Shown here: one piece after another, positions 21,603-32,900 of the stretch
Position numbering within the stretch: the first letter of the stretch is position 1
How the letters are laid out: each line of letters begins with the position of its first letter
DNA from: Cinnamomum chago
Taxonomy: Eukaryota > Streptophyta > Magnoliopsida > Laurales > Lauraceae
Direction: 5' to 3'
Length of the DNA stretch: 64,000 bases
NCBI GenBank assembly: GCA_038049695.1
Contig: CP142453.1
Span: forward strand, 13,953,501 to 14,017,500
Translations under genes and position numbers: made by a program
Notes under the pieces: generated by a model
Databases searched by the model: none
What the model was told of the DNA's origin: nothing
The model's input: only the letters and a program-made list of their open reading frames with translations

Positions 21603-24600
21603 CTATAGCTCTTCATGGTAGAGGAATGTCTCCAGAGCATTCTTCTTCTTGCAACTCCAATGACACTTCGTAGAACACATGGAATTAAAGAGCATAAGTC
21701 TTGTGGATTGGAGAGAGATGATTTTGGATGTTGAAGGAGATTTTGAGAGAACAATGGCATAGCCATCATCCATGTAGTCTGTCCCATCAGGGAAGAGCTG
21801 CCATACAAGGGTACCCCCACCACTCCCTCCCTTTTTTGTAGAGGCTAAGATGGCCCCGTAGACTGTGTTGATAAAGGTGTCCCTGAAAGATGTGTTGAAT
21901 CCTTGGTCTTTGGCTGATACACCAAACTCACCAAAGATGACTGGCATTCCCAGCGTCTTCTCTGCATCATCCATGTGGGCTTGCATCCATGTCTTAGTGA
22001 ATTGAATGTGCTTGTCGGAAATTGATTTGGATATCCTTGAAGAAGCAATTGGAATATTGGAACATCAAAGGAGAGGAATGTATGAATATACATATGCATT
22101 ATTGCTCACATAGCACACAAAACATGAATGCATGTTATCAAAGCAGAACCCATAATGAAGTGTGGCAAGAAATCTATAATTGCGGATGTAACATAGCCCC
22201 TATCCTTTATCACCAATTGGGACCAAGAGAAAGTAACAGCAATGTGTGTACAAGAAGGTATATGTAATATCCCCTGTGCATGTAGACATGTATCATGCGA
22301 AGTATGTGCCTGGGAGAAAGATATGGTTTGGATTAAGGGTTGCTCGAGTATTTACTCTAGTAAGATGAAGATCATCCGAATCCTTGATTTAATGGCTCTA
22401 AAGTTTAATGGTTTGATAAGTATAGCTTTCATCATAATTCAGCTTAACGGATTAAAATGGCTGAATCAATGATCAAATATTGAATTGGAATGAGTGCCAT
22501 TACAGGGAAGCATATATGTTTATACATGTGAAGCTCCCGAGTTTAATAAATTTAAATATTTGAATAGCCTGCCCATGAAGGCCGACCCAGCATTGTTTTA
22601 AAACTAGAAAACTTGACTTTGAAGCGATGATCAAAATAGCAGTTGCGATGGGTGTAGCAGCCAGTAATGAAAATGCTACGTAGCGGGTGACATGTAGTGG
22701 TTGCGACAATACATAGCAGCATGGGGGTGTGAGTTTTATAAGTGGTCAAAAAAATTGAATCTTGTGCAGTACCAAATTTTGTGTTTTTTTTAGTGATTTG
22801 GAACCATATAAGGGTAGAGATAATTTTAGAAAATGTTTTTTAAGAGAAGAAATAAGAAAAACAATGTTTTAAATTAAAACTACTCGGCTCTATTAGGTTT
22901 TAGACCGTAACGGTGCTATTTAGCGGCTTTAACCGCTAAGACCGATAATGTGGCCGCTACGTCGCTATTTTGAACCATGCTTGGAAGGTCACTTAGCAAA
23001 CTGACTCAGGAACCAACTCTCAAGTGACCAGACTCAGCTGATTTGCTAACAGACCTAAAGAGTCTAGTTGACTAGGCCAAATAAGGGTGAGTCTGAACAA
23101 AGTTTTAAAGCACTGACCGAAGTAGTTCAAATTATGGGCCTGAAACAGCATGGGCCAGACTCATTAATAAGCCTACATACAAGCTCGTATGTCATATCGC
23201 AAGGATACTCACCAGGAATCTGCATAGATATGAACAGAAGCAAAATCAATGCCAAAAGCCTGATGGTTCCTTATGAAATCAGTTCCTACTTGTGTGGAAA
23301 ATGTATTGGGATTAAATTGAGCTCTATCTGGTGTTGAAGGACCATAGAATCCTTCTAATCCAATCTCCAACAGATGCCTTGAATCGATTGATTTCACATA
23401 AAGCGCCATTTCTTGTATCCATGCCTGAGAAAAAAAGGGGGCAAATTCCATTGTCAGAATGTTAGCAACAACTTATCTGGTACCAGATTAATGGGCCTCA
23501 TTGGCCAATTAGTGGAGTTACAAATTATAATCCAGGCAAGTCCGGGATTAAACCATAGTTTAAGAACCTGGAAACTAAAGTTAACTTGAAAGGTCACCGG
23601 GCAGAGTAATTGGTCGAGTCAACTAAGTACTCGGTCTGACTCGTTCGAGTCATCCAATTCAGTGACCTATTGAGTCATGCATTAAACTAGTGAGTTTGAG
23701 CAACTTTTTGGCAAACTCAGTCAAACTCACCCAGATTGCTTGACTTCATGTCCTTCGGGCTCCGAGTCACTCTTACAAGTTAAATTCTATAACTACATTA
23801 GTAACAATAGCAGCAGAGACAGCAAAAGATGTTAAAGGAGAAAAACAGACCTGCAATTTATCACCAGTTGGATCGCTGAGGCACCGTGGCTCATTCATCA
23901 ACTCCCAAGCAAAGATTGTAGGATCATCCTTGTAGGTTACGTTTGTGAAAGTATTGACTCGGGTAAGAATTGTCTGCGCTAGTAGTAAATTCATAATCTT
24001 ACGCAATGCAATTTGATTTTATCAATGGTTAGCTGCACAGTTTTGCAACTCTGGAATCAGACCCAAATTAAGAATCACCGAGCTGAGCAACTCAAATGAG
24101 TCTAAGAAATACTAGGCCAGGCTCATTTGACTCACATGACTCAGTGATCTACTTAGTGAGTCAACTCGGGCTATTGAGTGACAAGTTCTTTAAACTATGC
24201 TCATGAGTCATGAGTAGTCATGGAAACATAGTTTGGCATAATCTGTACCATGGTGCCATCAGATCAAAGATGGCACCCTGGCACTCTCATCAGGTCATGT
24301 GTTGGGTCCTGCTGATCTGTAATTCTGTACAAGTGGGGTCCATGGTTCATGATTTTGGCCATGGATTTCATGGATCCTCCCTTGAACAAATGATCTGATG
24401 TAACTCTTCTAGGTTGGAAGATCCCATATGTCCATCAAGAATTGAATGGGGCACCGATCGGTCCATCAGATCAACATTATTGGACCCCACTTTTGACCAA
24501 GTAATTTATGATTTTCTAAGAAGGAAATGCAAACAAGGGTGAGGAAGTTTGCCTTGACATGAGCCTTGTAGTAGCTCTTGAGAGTAGGATCAGAGAAGAA

Positions 24601-26021
24601 ATCATCATCTGATGAGACATTGAGGCCTGCAGCTTTTCCCCATTTCACATACTGAGCTTTGCCTCCATATGCATCCCAGTTGTTAGTCAAGGACAATATG
24701 AGCCTGATTTTGTGTTTTTTCGCTTCACTTATTACAAAATCCAATCCCTAAAGAAAAGAAAAGAAAATGATCTGCCATTAATTTCATTTCTTGTAATTAT
24801 GACATACATGTAAGCTATCACATCCACATCATGGCATCCATTATGGTGGGGCATGCGCCCCAAATAAGGTGATGTGTGCATGGGCAGTGATTTGAAATCT
24901 GGACAGGATCAAACCATCAGGTGATCCTAACCTTACTATCATGATCAAAACAGGGCTGAATTTCTAAACAGAGTTAAGGTTTAGAACTATGTTTAGAACA
25001 TTGTAAATGAATTTGGCTACTTATTGCAGTTTATTAGAAGGGTAACTCCTCATAATTCAGAATGCAACAAAAACAAGCTAGAACCATCATTGTAAAGCAC
25101 GGAATTCAGTCTCAGCTCAAAGCCCTGTCTAGTTGAGCAACTTGGACCTAGTCAGCTCAAAGTTCCTGCTCAAACTCACTTGTTAAGTCTGGTTAGTTTA
25201 AAAAAAATGAATGAAACACCAAAAGGTTATCATGCCATGTTTTGTTAATTGAGTGATGAATACAGTCAAATAATCACTTCTACAAGCAAATAAAACAGGA
25301 CAAGAAAAGGGGGCCTAGCATACCAATGGCATTGGCAGAATGCCAAAAATACAAATGTTTGAAAGATCATACCACTCACTTTATTTAAATTGAGAAAGAG
25401 AAGGAAAAAAGATAACTTGAAAAAGAGAGAGAGAGAGGGTACCTTGAAAACTTCCTCATCATAGACACCAGGAGATTTCTGCAGAGCTCTCCACTGACCA
25501 TCATTAAAAGCCCAAGTCCTACAGACAGTAAGGCCTACAGAGGAGGCTTGTTGGAAGACCTCACTAACCTTTTTTATAGTAGATTGATCCACAGCAAATA
25601 CCATCAACCAATAGGTATTAAACCCATTAACATAGAAAGGTTGGTCATTAACCATGAACTGGTTTCCTTTCGTCACCACCATTGCCCACTCATCACCCCC
25701 CAAGTCACCCATGTCATGGATCCTACAACCCAGAAGAACATTTTTAGAAGTTCAGATAAATAACTAAAATACAATAAAAAAAAAACCATATTTCTATATA
25801 ATAAAAATAATTAAAAAGAAAAAGATGAGATACCCATGGTTTCTTTCAAAAAATGGGATATGACTCTGTATTTTGTCAACCATTCTCAAATGGTGTTGAT
25901 CTCCACTGACAGCAAGATCATTGGAGCTTGAATTTTCAATGAGGACCATAAAAATGGCAATTGAAAAGAATGTTTCAAACAAGAGTGGGGAGGATGTGAG
26001 TTTTCTCATTTGGGTCCCCAT
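21603..26021 (-). CDS. MAN: Mannan endo-1,4-beta-mannosidase (GH5)
   Basis: A secreted hydrolase that cuts beta-1,4-mannan backbones in the cell wall. Six exons: 26021-25834, 25722-25443, 24747-24553, 23973-23851, 23424-23213 and 22035-21603, totalling 476 aa. Residues 1-35 form a hydrophobic signal or anchor ([16 protein letters not shown]). The catalytic domain begins near [18 protein letters not shown]. The acid/base Glu is in ELMNEPR (about E249) and the nucleophile in VIFGEFG (about E369). The C-terminus is Cys- and Lys-rich ([12 protein letters not shown]). Start choice: an in-frame ATG at 26063 abuts a TATATATATA run, more likely the TATA box, so the ATG at 26021 (MGTQMRKL) is preferred; 26009 is also possible. 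Intron 3 has a GC donor (AAG|gcaaac); the others are GT-AG. It appears intact. The exact MAN subgroup is uncertain. Confidence 0.9.
22590..22985. mobile_element. Possible MULE-like MITE in mannanase intron 5
   Basis: Left end AGCATTGTTTTAAAA and the reverse complement of the right end, AGCATGGTTCAAAATAGC, are similar. Both subterminal parts contain GCTACGTAGCGG-like words. No clean flanking duplication was found. Confidence 0.4.
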
Positions 26022-26063
26022 TGGTTTGAAACTCTCTTGTCTAGTTCTTGAAGTTGGGACCAT

Positions 26064-26077
26064 ATATATATATATGA
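26064..26077 (-). promoter_or_regulatory. Putative TATA box of the mannanase gene
   Basis: A TATATATATATATA run on the minus strand, 43-56 bp upstream of the preferred ATG at 26021. It is spaced to give a very short 5' leader. It is a simple repeat, so function is inferred from position. Confidence 0.35.
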
Positions 26078-28430
26078 ATAATGAAGTGAAGCTTGGAAAC
26101 TTGTGGAGTATTGAAGGGAAAATGATCTCTGAAGCTTTGAAGCAAAGGCATTTTTCGTTTTCTTTCCTTCTTTGAAAAACATATAACCAAATGGAAAGAA
26201 GTAGGTGTGGAGTGCAGATATCACCCCCAAGTCAAGCTAAGGGTGTCCATTGGGGCCCTTGCACAAGAGGGCCCGTACATCCACATCATGACATGTGGCA
26301 CTGCTGATAAGGTGACATGTGGCTCATCCTCTTCACATCTCTGTCTTCTCATGTATTTGGAGCTGAGAGAAGTCTTCTGGTATAGACATGCATAATATGC
26401 ACAACAAGCTGGAGTTGAAGTAGGGACTTAGCTTCAAAGTATTGATGAGTACCAATGGGGAATAGGTTCCTTATCCTCAAAACACAATTGTTCATCCTTA
26501 ATTTGCATCACGTGGGGCCCACTAATGATTACCTGTACCAACAAACATGAGAGCCCTATTGGTGGTGGATTTTTTAAAGATACAATAACAGGAATATTTT
26601 ATCTACTTGATTGGATACATAGAGATCTATGGTTGAAAGGGGATGGCTCTTCTTCCAATCTCTGCTATTTGATTCAGCATGCTTATTTATAAAAATAAAA
26701 ATAAAAATAAAAACTACGTAATGTGTATGTGTGTGTAGAGAGAGAGTAGCCAAGCCGTTACTAAATTAAGAATGGTCCAAGCTCTCAGCAGGTTAGGGAC
26801 AATGGGTGTGCGCGTGAGTGTACATGAATTGGAGCCTTATATGATCAGATGGTTCACATTCATTTCCAACCCCCAATGACCCTATGATTATCATGCTTTG
26901 TGGGCTCCACAGGGTAGACTGTTCCTAAGCTGGGAGAGATGAGGCCATTCCTAAAGTGATTCATTGTATACTTGTAAAAACCCAAGTTTGGCCTTGTGCT
27001 CGGACTCAGGCTCAGGCTTGTGCTAGGGCTCAACTTTACAAATATTTTCAAAATATTCAAGGCCATACTTGGGCGAGGTTCTGGTGACTAGTTAATTTAG
27101 AGTTCAGATTGACCATTTTAACTCACGAGTTTGTTCTCTAATCCGATTAATAAATCGATCAAGTTTAGGTTGATCCCATTTACATCACCGACATGGCAAC
27201 CTAACCCAAACTGTCTCATTGTCTTGAGGCTATAAGAACTTGATGCTAGCATTGCAATTTTTGGACTTTGGAAAACTAGTACACCGGGCAAGTTTTGAGG
27301 CAGCCATAACAATACAAAAGAGGACTTTTGCATTTGCATTGCCCATTGACGAAACCTCAAGGTTCATTGGCCACAAAGTGGACGGTTAAAATAAAACCTC
27401 TGGGCCTTTATCTTCCGACCTTATATTCCATATATCTTTAGATAGGACAGCTGAATACTTCAATGATTTTTGAGTTTTTGGATCGGCCTACTTTCTGATA
27501 TAAGAAGGGCTTAGACTACAGCTCAGGTAAGTTTGACCTGAGCTATCAGCCCCATCCACAATGGGCCCACAATTTGAACGGTGGAGATACAAAATTCAGG
27601 TCACAACTCTCAATCCGGCTGTTGCAGACTCACACAAAATGTGAGTGAGCTACAGAAAGAGAATACTACTAGACCAAGGTCTTTGCAAGGAACAAAAGAG
27701 GGAGAGAGAAAAATAAATAAATAAATATAACAGCAAACGTGTTTATAAGAGAAAGATAAGGTAAGGAGAAGGGTATAAACGAGTACAAAACATGCAAATG
27801 ACTGCAGCAGCCTTTTTTTAAATTGAATCGATACAAAAAGAAGATGGGAATGAAAACAGATGAGAGAGGAAATATGAAGGTGAACTCACACGGAACTGAA
27901 CTGATTGGGATGGGGACTGAGGAATCCGTTGCTTCTACTCTGTATCAAGTATCAATCCTTCAGCCTCAAAAATATATGACAAGTATTGAGAGGAGAGAGA
28001 GAAAGCACTACTCAGCGTGGGCATCTAAAAACAGAAAGGAATGTACAAATGTCACTTCTCCACCCCGACCATTTTGATGACCGGAAACGTCTATACATGC
28101 ACATGTGATGAGTGATGACCCAACAGCTCTGTCCATTTTGATGACCGGAAACGTCTATACATGCACATGTGGTGATGACCCAACAGCTCTGTCGAGCGAT
28201 TTAATTGGGATTCTTCCACAGAATTCAATCTGGGAATGAACCACCTGTCACAATACCTACCGCTCAAAATCTTGTGGCCGTTTATCACCAATGAATGAAG
28301 AATTAATGTGCCCCTTCATGACCAATGGCCTAAATTTCAGTCTAGTTTGAGTTGGGTGCAGAGTGTTCCCATCTAAGTAGTAGCTCGATGTCTTTTAGGA
28401 GGGATCCAGTTTTATTATTAAGTGCCTGTT
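26078..28430. other. Mannanase upstream region and intergenic
   Basis: No intact gene found. A CT-rich minus-strand stretch at 28060-27880 ending in a donor-like TTCCGT|GTGAGTT could be an untranslated leader exon, perhaps of the mannanase gene, but no acceptor was identified. AAAAT repeats lie at about 26690-26712, and a TAAA-rich tract at about 27708-27726. Confidence 0.35.
28063..28197. repeat. Tandem duplication, unit about 64 bp
   Basis: Two copies of a unit starting CCATTTTGATGACCGGAAAC (28069 and 28133) and including TACATGCACATGTG and ACCCAACAGCTCTGTC. The second has a short internal deletion. Confidence 0.85.
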
Positions 28431-28915
28431 TGTGTGCATTAAATTAATTAATACATAAGAAATTAAGGTCAAATGAGCTCCACGGGATAAAGGACTTGAG
28501 GTGAAGAGGGAAGAAAAAAAGATGGAGATGTAAATAAGACCTCGAATTTCCTTAATATTGAAAAACTAGAGCGTTGAGTGGATATTCATTTCACAATAAA
28601 GAAGAGGTTATTTTGATGGGCATAATTTTCAATATTCACCTTTGATCTTTATTTTTCAACCACTAATGGCATGAATTATCCAATTTGTATGTTTTTCTTT
28701 TTCTTTTTTAATAACGCATGGTTCCTAACCCTTTGGACAGAATAATCCCTACAGGCTCAATAGAAAAAGCCGGATAAAATTTTCCTATAGCCCCAGTGTG
28801 GTAATGCAATTTCAAACCCACAACCTCCGTATGCAAACTGTGGTCTAGGCCAACTAAGCTACCCTCAAGAATCATTTTTATGTATTCAATACCTAAGTAT
28901 TCTAATGCAAAAAGA
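28431..28915. mobile_element. Foldback MITE (family 1) split by a nested SINE
   Basis: The left arm (TTTGTGTGCATTAAATTAAT, then GGTCAAATGAGCTCCAC) and right arm (TTTGATCTTTATTTTTCAAC, then ATTCTAATGCAAAAAG at 28897) match the MITE at 20638-21124. The right arm is interrupted by the SINE at 28697-28876. Confidence 0.55.
28697..28876 (-). mobile_element. tRNA-derived SINE
   Basis: On the minus strand it starts GAGGGTAGCTTAGTTGGCC, a perfect A-box form, then B-box-like GGGTTTGAAATTG, then CCACACTGGGGCTATAGG and a body ending CCAAAGGGTTAGGAACCATG. The copy at 48895-49045 (+) shares the head, and 36886-37080 shares the 3' body. Confidence 0.65.
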
Positions 28916-29934
28916 ACATGACTCCAGTGAAATTGAGCCCTATTAACAACATACTGGAAGCACTTTTCCACTAAAAATGGCATAATAGAAAAGTGGGACA
29001 TTTGTTTATTGAGGAAAAAAAATTCAACACCCTTTCCAAGAAAAAAATAATAATTAAAACAGTGCAATTTTTTGCAAATCCATGAAGAAACAATTGAGGT
29101 GTGGGGAGTAGGAGACGACATTTCTACAAAAAGGAAAAAGTCCTCACACCATCAATTTGTCTTTTCGGCCCTTGTACCAATCCATCAGCTACAAGGGATG
29201 TTCGAAGGGCTGAATCATCACTTTACTTAGAAGCACGACATCATCAGACCATTCGTTTAGTACAGCCATTTGAGCTTCCATAGACGCAATTAACATATCT
29301 AGTCACTGGCTTCTGTATGGGCAACTTATCCGTGTCAAACGGGAAATAATCAACAAACTTCTGAGATTTTTCTACTTTCTAAACAATCTAGATAACGAAA
29401 AGCAGACCCCCATTGTCAATGCTTTTAACCATATGGTTCAACGGCAGGCAGCCTGCTTCAGTACTTGGCTCGTCCCTAAATGAACACAATGTGACCTGCC
29501 AAACGCTAATGAAAAATCAAGGCCTTCCACACCACCTTCCATCAATTGTGGCCATTGATCGACTGCACGCCCAAACTTTGCACACAAATATTGGTCATAC
29601 AAGCCACACACCAAATGTCCGGTAAATAGTCACGCTCTAAATTCAGCCATTGCATGCTTATATTACCAGATCCCCTGGCATTTCACTGCAAGCATTTCTT
29701 TCGTATGAGTCTGCAAGCCACGACTTGATAAAGAACAGAGAGACAGCATCAACCACATCTTTGCACATTTCATCAACACAATAGACAAAAGCATAAACCC
29801 AAAATGTAGCTCACATTGACATCAAAATCAATATCATAGGGCAATATTAATTTGCAAGCAACCGGTTTAGAAAGCATATTTTTTTATCAACAGTCGATAT
29901 CCTGTAACCATATAAAAAAAGAACCAGAATGCGA
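28916..29934. other. eIF2 beta 3' flank and intergenic
   Basis: The part nearest 29934 is probably eIF2 beta 3' UTR. A short minus-strand frame at 29283-29190 (MEAQMAVLNEWSDDVVLLSK) could not be assigned. Nothing else supported. Confidence 0.4.
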
Positions 29935-32900
29935 TCATGTTCCAGCCTTGCGCCGTCCAACACGAGCAACGAAACCAGCCTTGATTGGCGCCACCGACCG
30001 TGCACAGCCACACTGAAGCAAGAAAAGAGTACAGTGAGAACCACTGAGGAGGAGAAATGCTAATTTGTAGAATTCATACCCGCAAACCAAGTACTCATCT
30101 AACCAAGTAATCAACTACTATTGATTGCAGCCAAACAACTAAAAGGTGGTATATAACAAGTGCATTCTTTTTCAATGCACATTCATGTGCTTACATTGCA
30201 AGTGCACCATAGTCCACTTTATGCATCAGGTCGATAACGCCAATCAGTTTCTTGGATAGAACCTGCTTGAGCATAATTGAATATAGACCAGTAGCCAACT
30301 CATTTCAACCATGATTTCGTTTCATACATTGCGAACAACCTGATGTATACATAATGGGACAAATCTAGAGGATGGCCTGCACCTGAATTCATGGCCCACA
30401 AGGATGGCCCGATCACCTCACAAAAACTTAGTCAAAGGAGAACATGCCTCCACCAGAAAAAGTCAGAAATTTCAACACGACATCCAAAATGGAAAAACTA
30501 ACTTGTATAATTCAAATTATACATGCCACTTCAATAATTGTTTCAAGGCATCACCTATTCACCTGTATTCAGGCATTTGCCAGCTTACCGGGGCTAGTCA
30601 AACAAAAATCATCCACGCCTAATGATGGGTATCATTTCAAAAAAGAAAAAGAAAAACAATTTGTTTTTTTTTTTTTTTTGTCTCTTAATAACAATTTGGG
30701 GGATAAAGTGGCACCAATCTATTCGGTAGATTCACACTATGTGCATAATCTGGTTTAAGTGGCTCTATTCTGCTTCTATCATCCAAAAGCAATGGTGAAC
30801 CAGCAAGCAATACTAGGTGAGAACTACCTGTCTGCACATGCTTCAGAAGATTCCTAAGGTTTGCCTAAATCTTCCTACACCCCCAACATCTCGCATACAA
30901 GCATAAAAGTAGAAAAATTGAAAAGAAAATGACTAAATAGGAAGAGGCCTCAGAAAGGTTGTAGATTCTTATCATGGATGAGAGAATCAAACAATGTAGG
31001 CAATATTCTTGCAGATCATCACAGGCCTAACAATAAGAAATCTCTCAAGATAAATGCCAGCATAGAGAAATCTGAAGACGATTCGTAATAGTAGTTAGAG
31101 GGTTGATCTTCCAACTACAAGAACATAAAGCAAAGCAATTTATGAACACAGAAAAATGAGTAATCACCTGTTCACATCGGAGAAAGAACAGACGATTCTC
31201 CTTTGAAAGTATGGTGTCAGGACTTTTGCAGCCATTGCAAATGACGTATTCATCTGGAGATACAAAAGCAGAGATTAAAAGACATTCAGTCCGTAGTTTA
31301 TGGCTACGGAAGAAAGAAATTCTCCTAGCAAAGGAATCCTGATCACATGACACCAGCAGCAAAAATAAGTAAACAGAAAAGAACTGCACATTTTCCGGCA
31401 CATGATATATAAAGTCTGAAGCGCTCTATAAGATACATTATATACAGTTCTACATATAATAGAGCATGTTGCTCCTAAAAATAAATTAGTTGCCTTGCTT
31501 GGATACCTCAAGGATCAAGGTTGGTGACGCTGTCTGTAATTCAGTGGCAAACAAAAGGCGTCTGAAATGATAAATGATGTAGACAACAGAGAAGAGGCAT
31601 TGGATGATAGAAAGAATTAGGCTTCTGACAAAAAAAATTTATTTTATATTAAACAGAAGAATGAATTCAGTTCCTTTGGAGTTTTCCTTTTTCAAGTACC
31701 TGAGTACGGTCTGGTATCGAAACCAAGATAAAATGTGATGATCAATCCAGACCTCGTATAATCTCAATATAGTTCATCAGTATATAACAGAATGCAATCA
31801 AGTTCCTGATATAGTATCAGGTCCAGTGTCTAAAGCCACATTAAACTCACATGTTTCAGGAGTACAACTAACAAGATCACCAGGGAGTTTGACTTGAAGC
31901 CAAGGGAGCAATAAGATTGGTAACTTGGTTAATAGTATCCTACTCTTCACTGTCTAACCTTGTAATTAAGACCTCTAATGAATATAGAGTTCTGTCAATA
32001 TATAAAACAGGTATTCTCCATGTGGGCAAGTCTTCAATCTGTCTTACATGGTGATTTACATGAATATATGCATTCACTCTGTCGTATTCAAATCTAAACT
32101 TCCACATGAAATACTTCATTTTTTAATTTTTGACAAACACATTATTTTGAATGATACTTCATTTTCCTTGTTCTTGGTTTGAGATCTCGACATTAAGAGC
32201 ATTTATCTGAAAATTGATGTACTCTATCACTTTGCCTTCAGCTTCCACATGTAGTTCTTCAAAAATGCAGTACATGACGTAATCAATTTGAGAAAGTTTC
32301 CACGTGATGTAATAAAAGGAACCATAAAATCCAAACAAACAACATTTGCACCTTTTCCTGCCCCCACACCATAGTTCAGTGAGAATTTAAAAAAAAAAAA
32401 AATGGCAGAAACTAATACAAGAAGCCACAGAACATCACTGCATTACAGAGCTGATAGATAAAACAAAAACCTAGAAGATGAACATATGATCATGAGCAGG
32501 GAAATTGGAAGTAAATACTCACTGACATATCTCCTAAGTATCCCCTCAAAATTTTTAGGAGCAAATCGTCCCTTAACAACCAATCTTTGCTGCCCATCAA
32601 GAGATCCACTTGTTCCCATTTCAGCAAGTAAGAAATTCATAACATGCTCTGGCTGCCTATGCATCCTGTAAATTTAAAACGTAATGTAAAACCATAAAAA
32701 AAAAATATATATATATATATATACATTCATACGAAGAAAAGGTAAAACCATACAACATAGCACATTCTCATAAATGTAATGTTCCATGACAGAAGGAGCA
32801 CAAGCATCCAAAATATCTTCCAAAGACAAAGCTAAAGACTAAATGCTAAGGACGGAATTTGTCATCTGAAGAAGGGTAGAAAAGAATCAAGTGTCTAACA

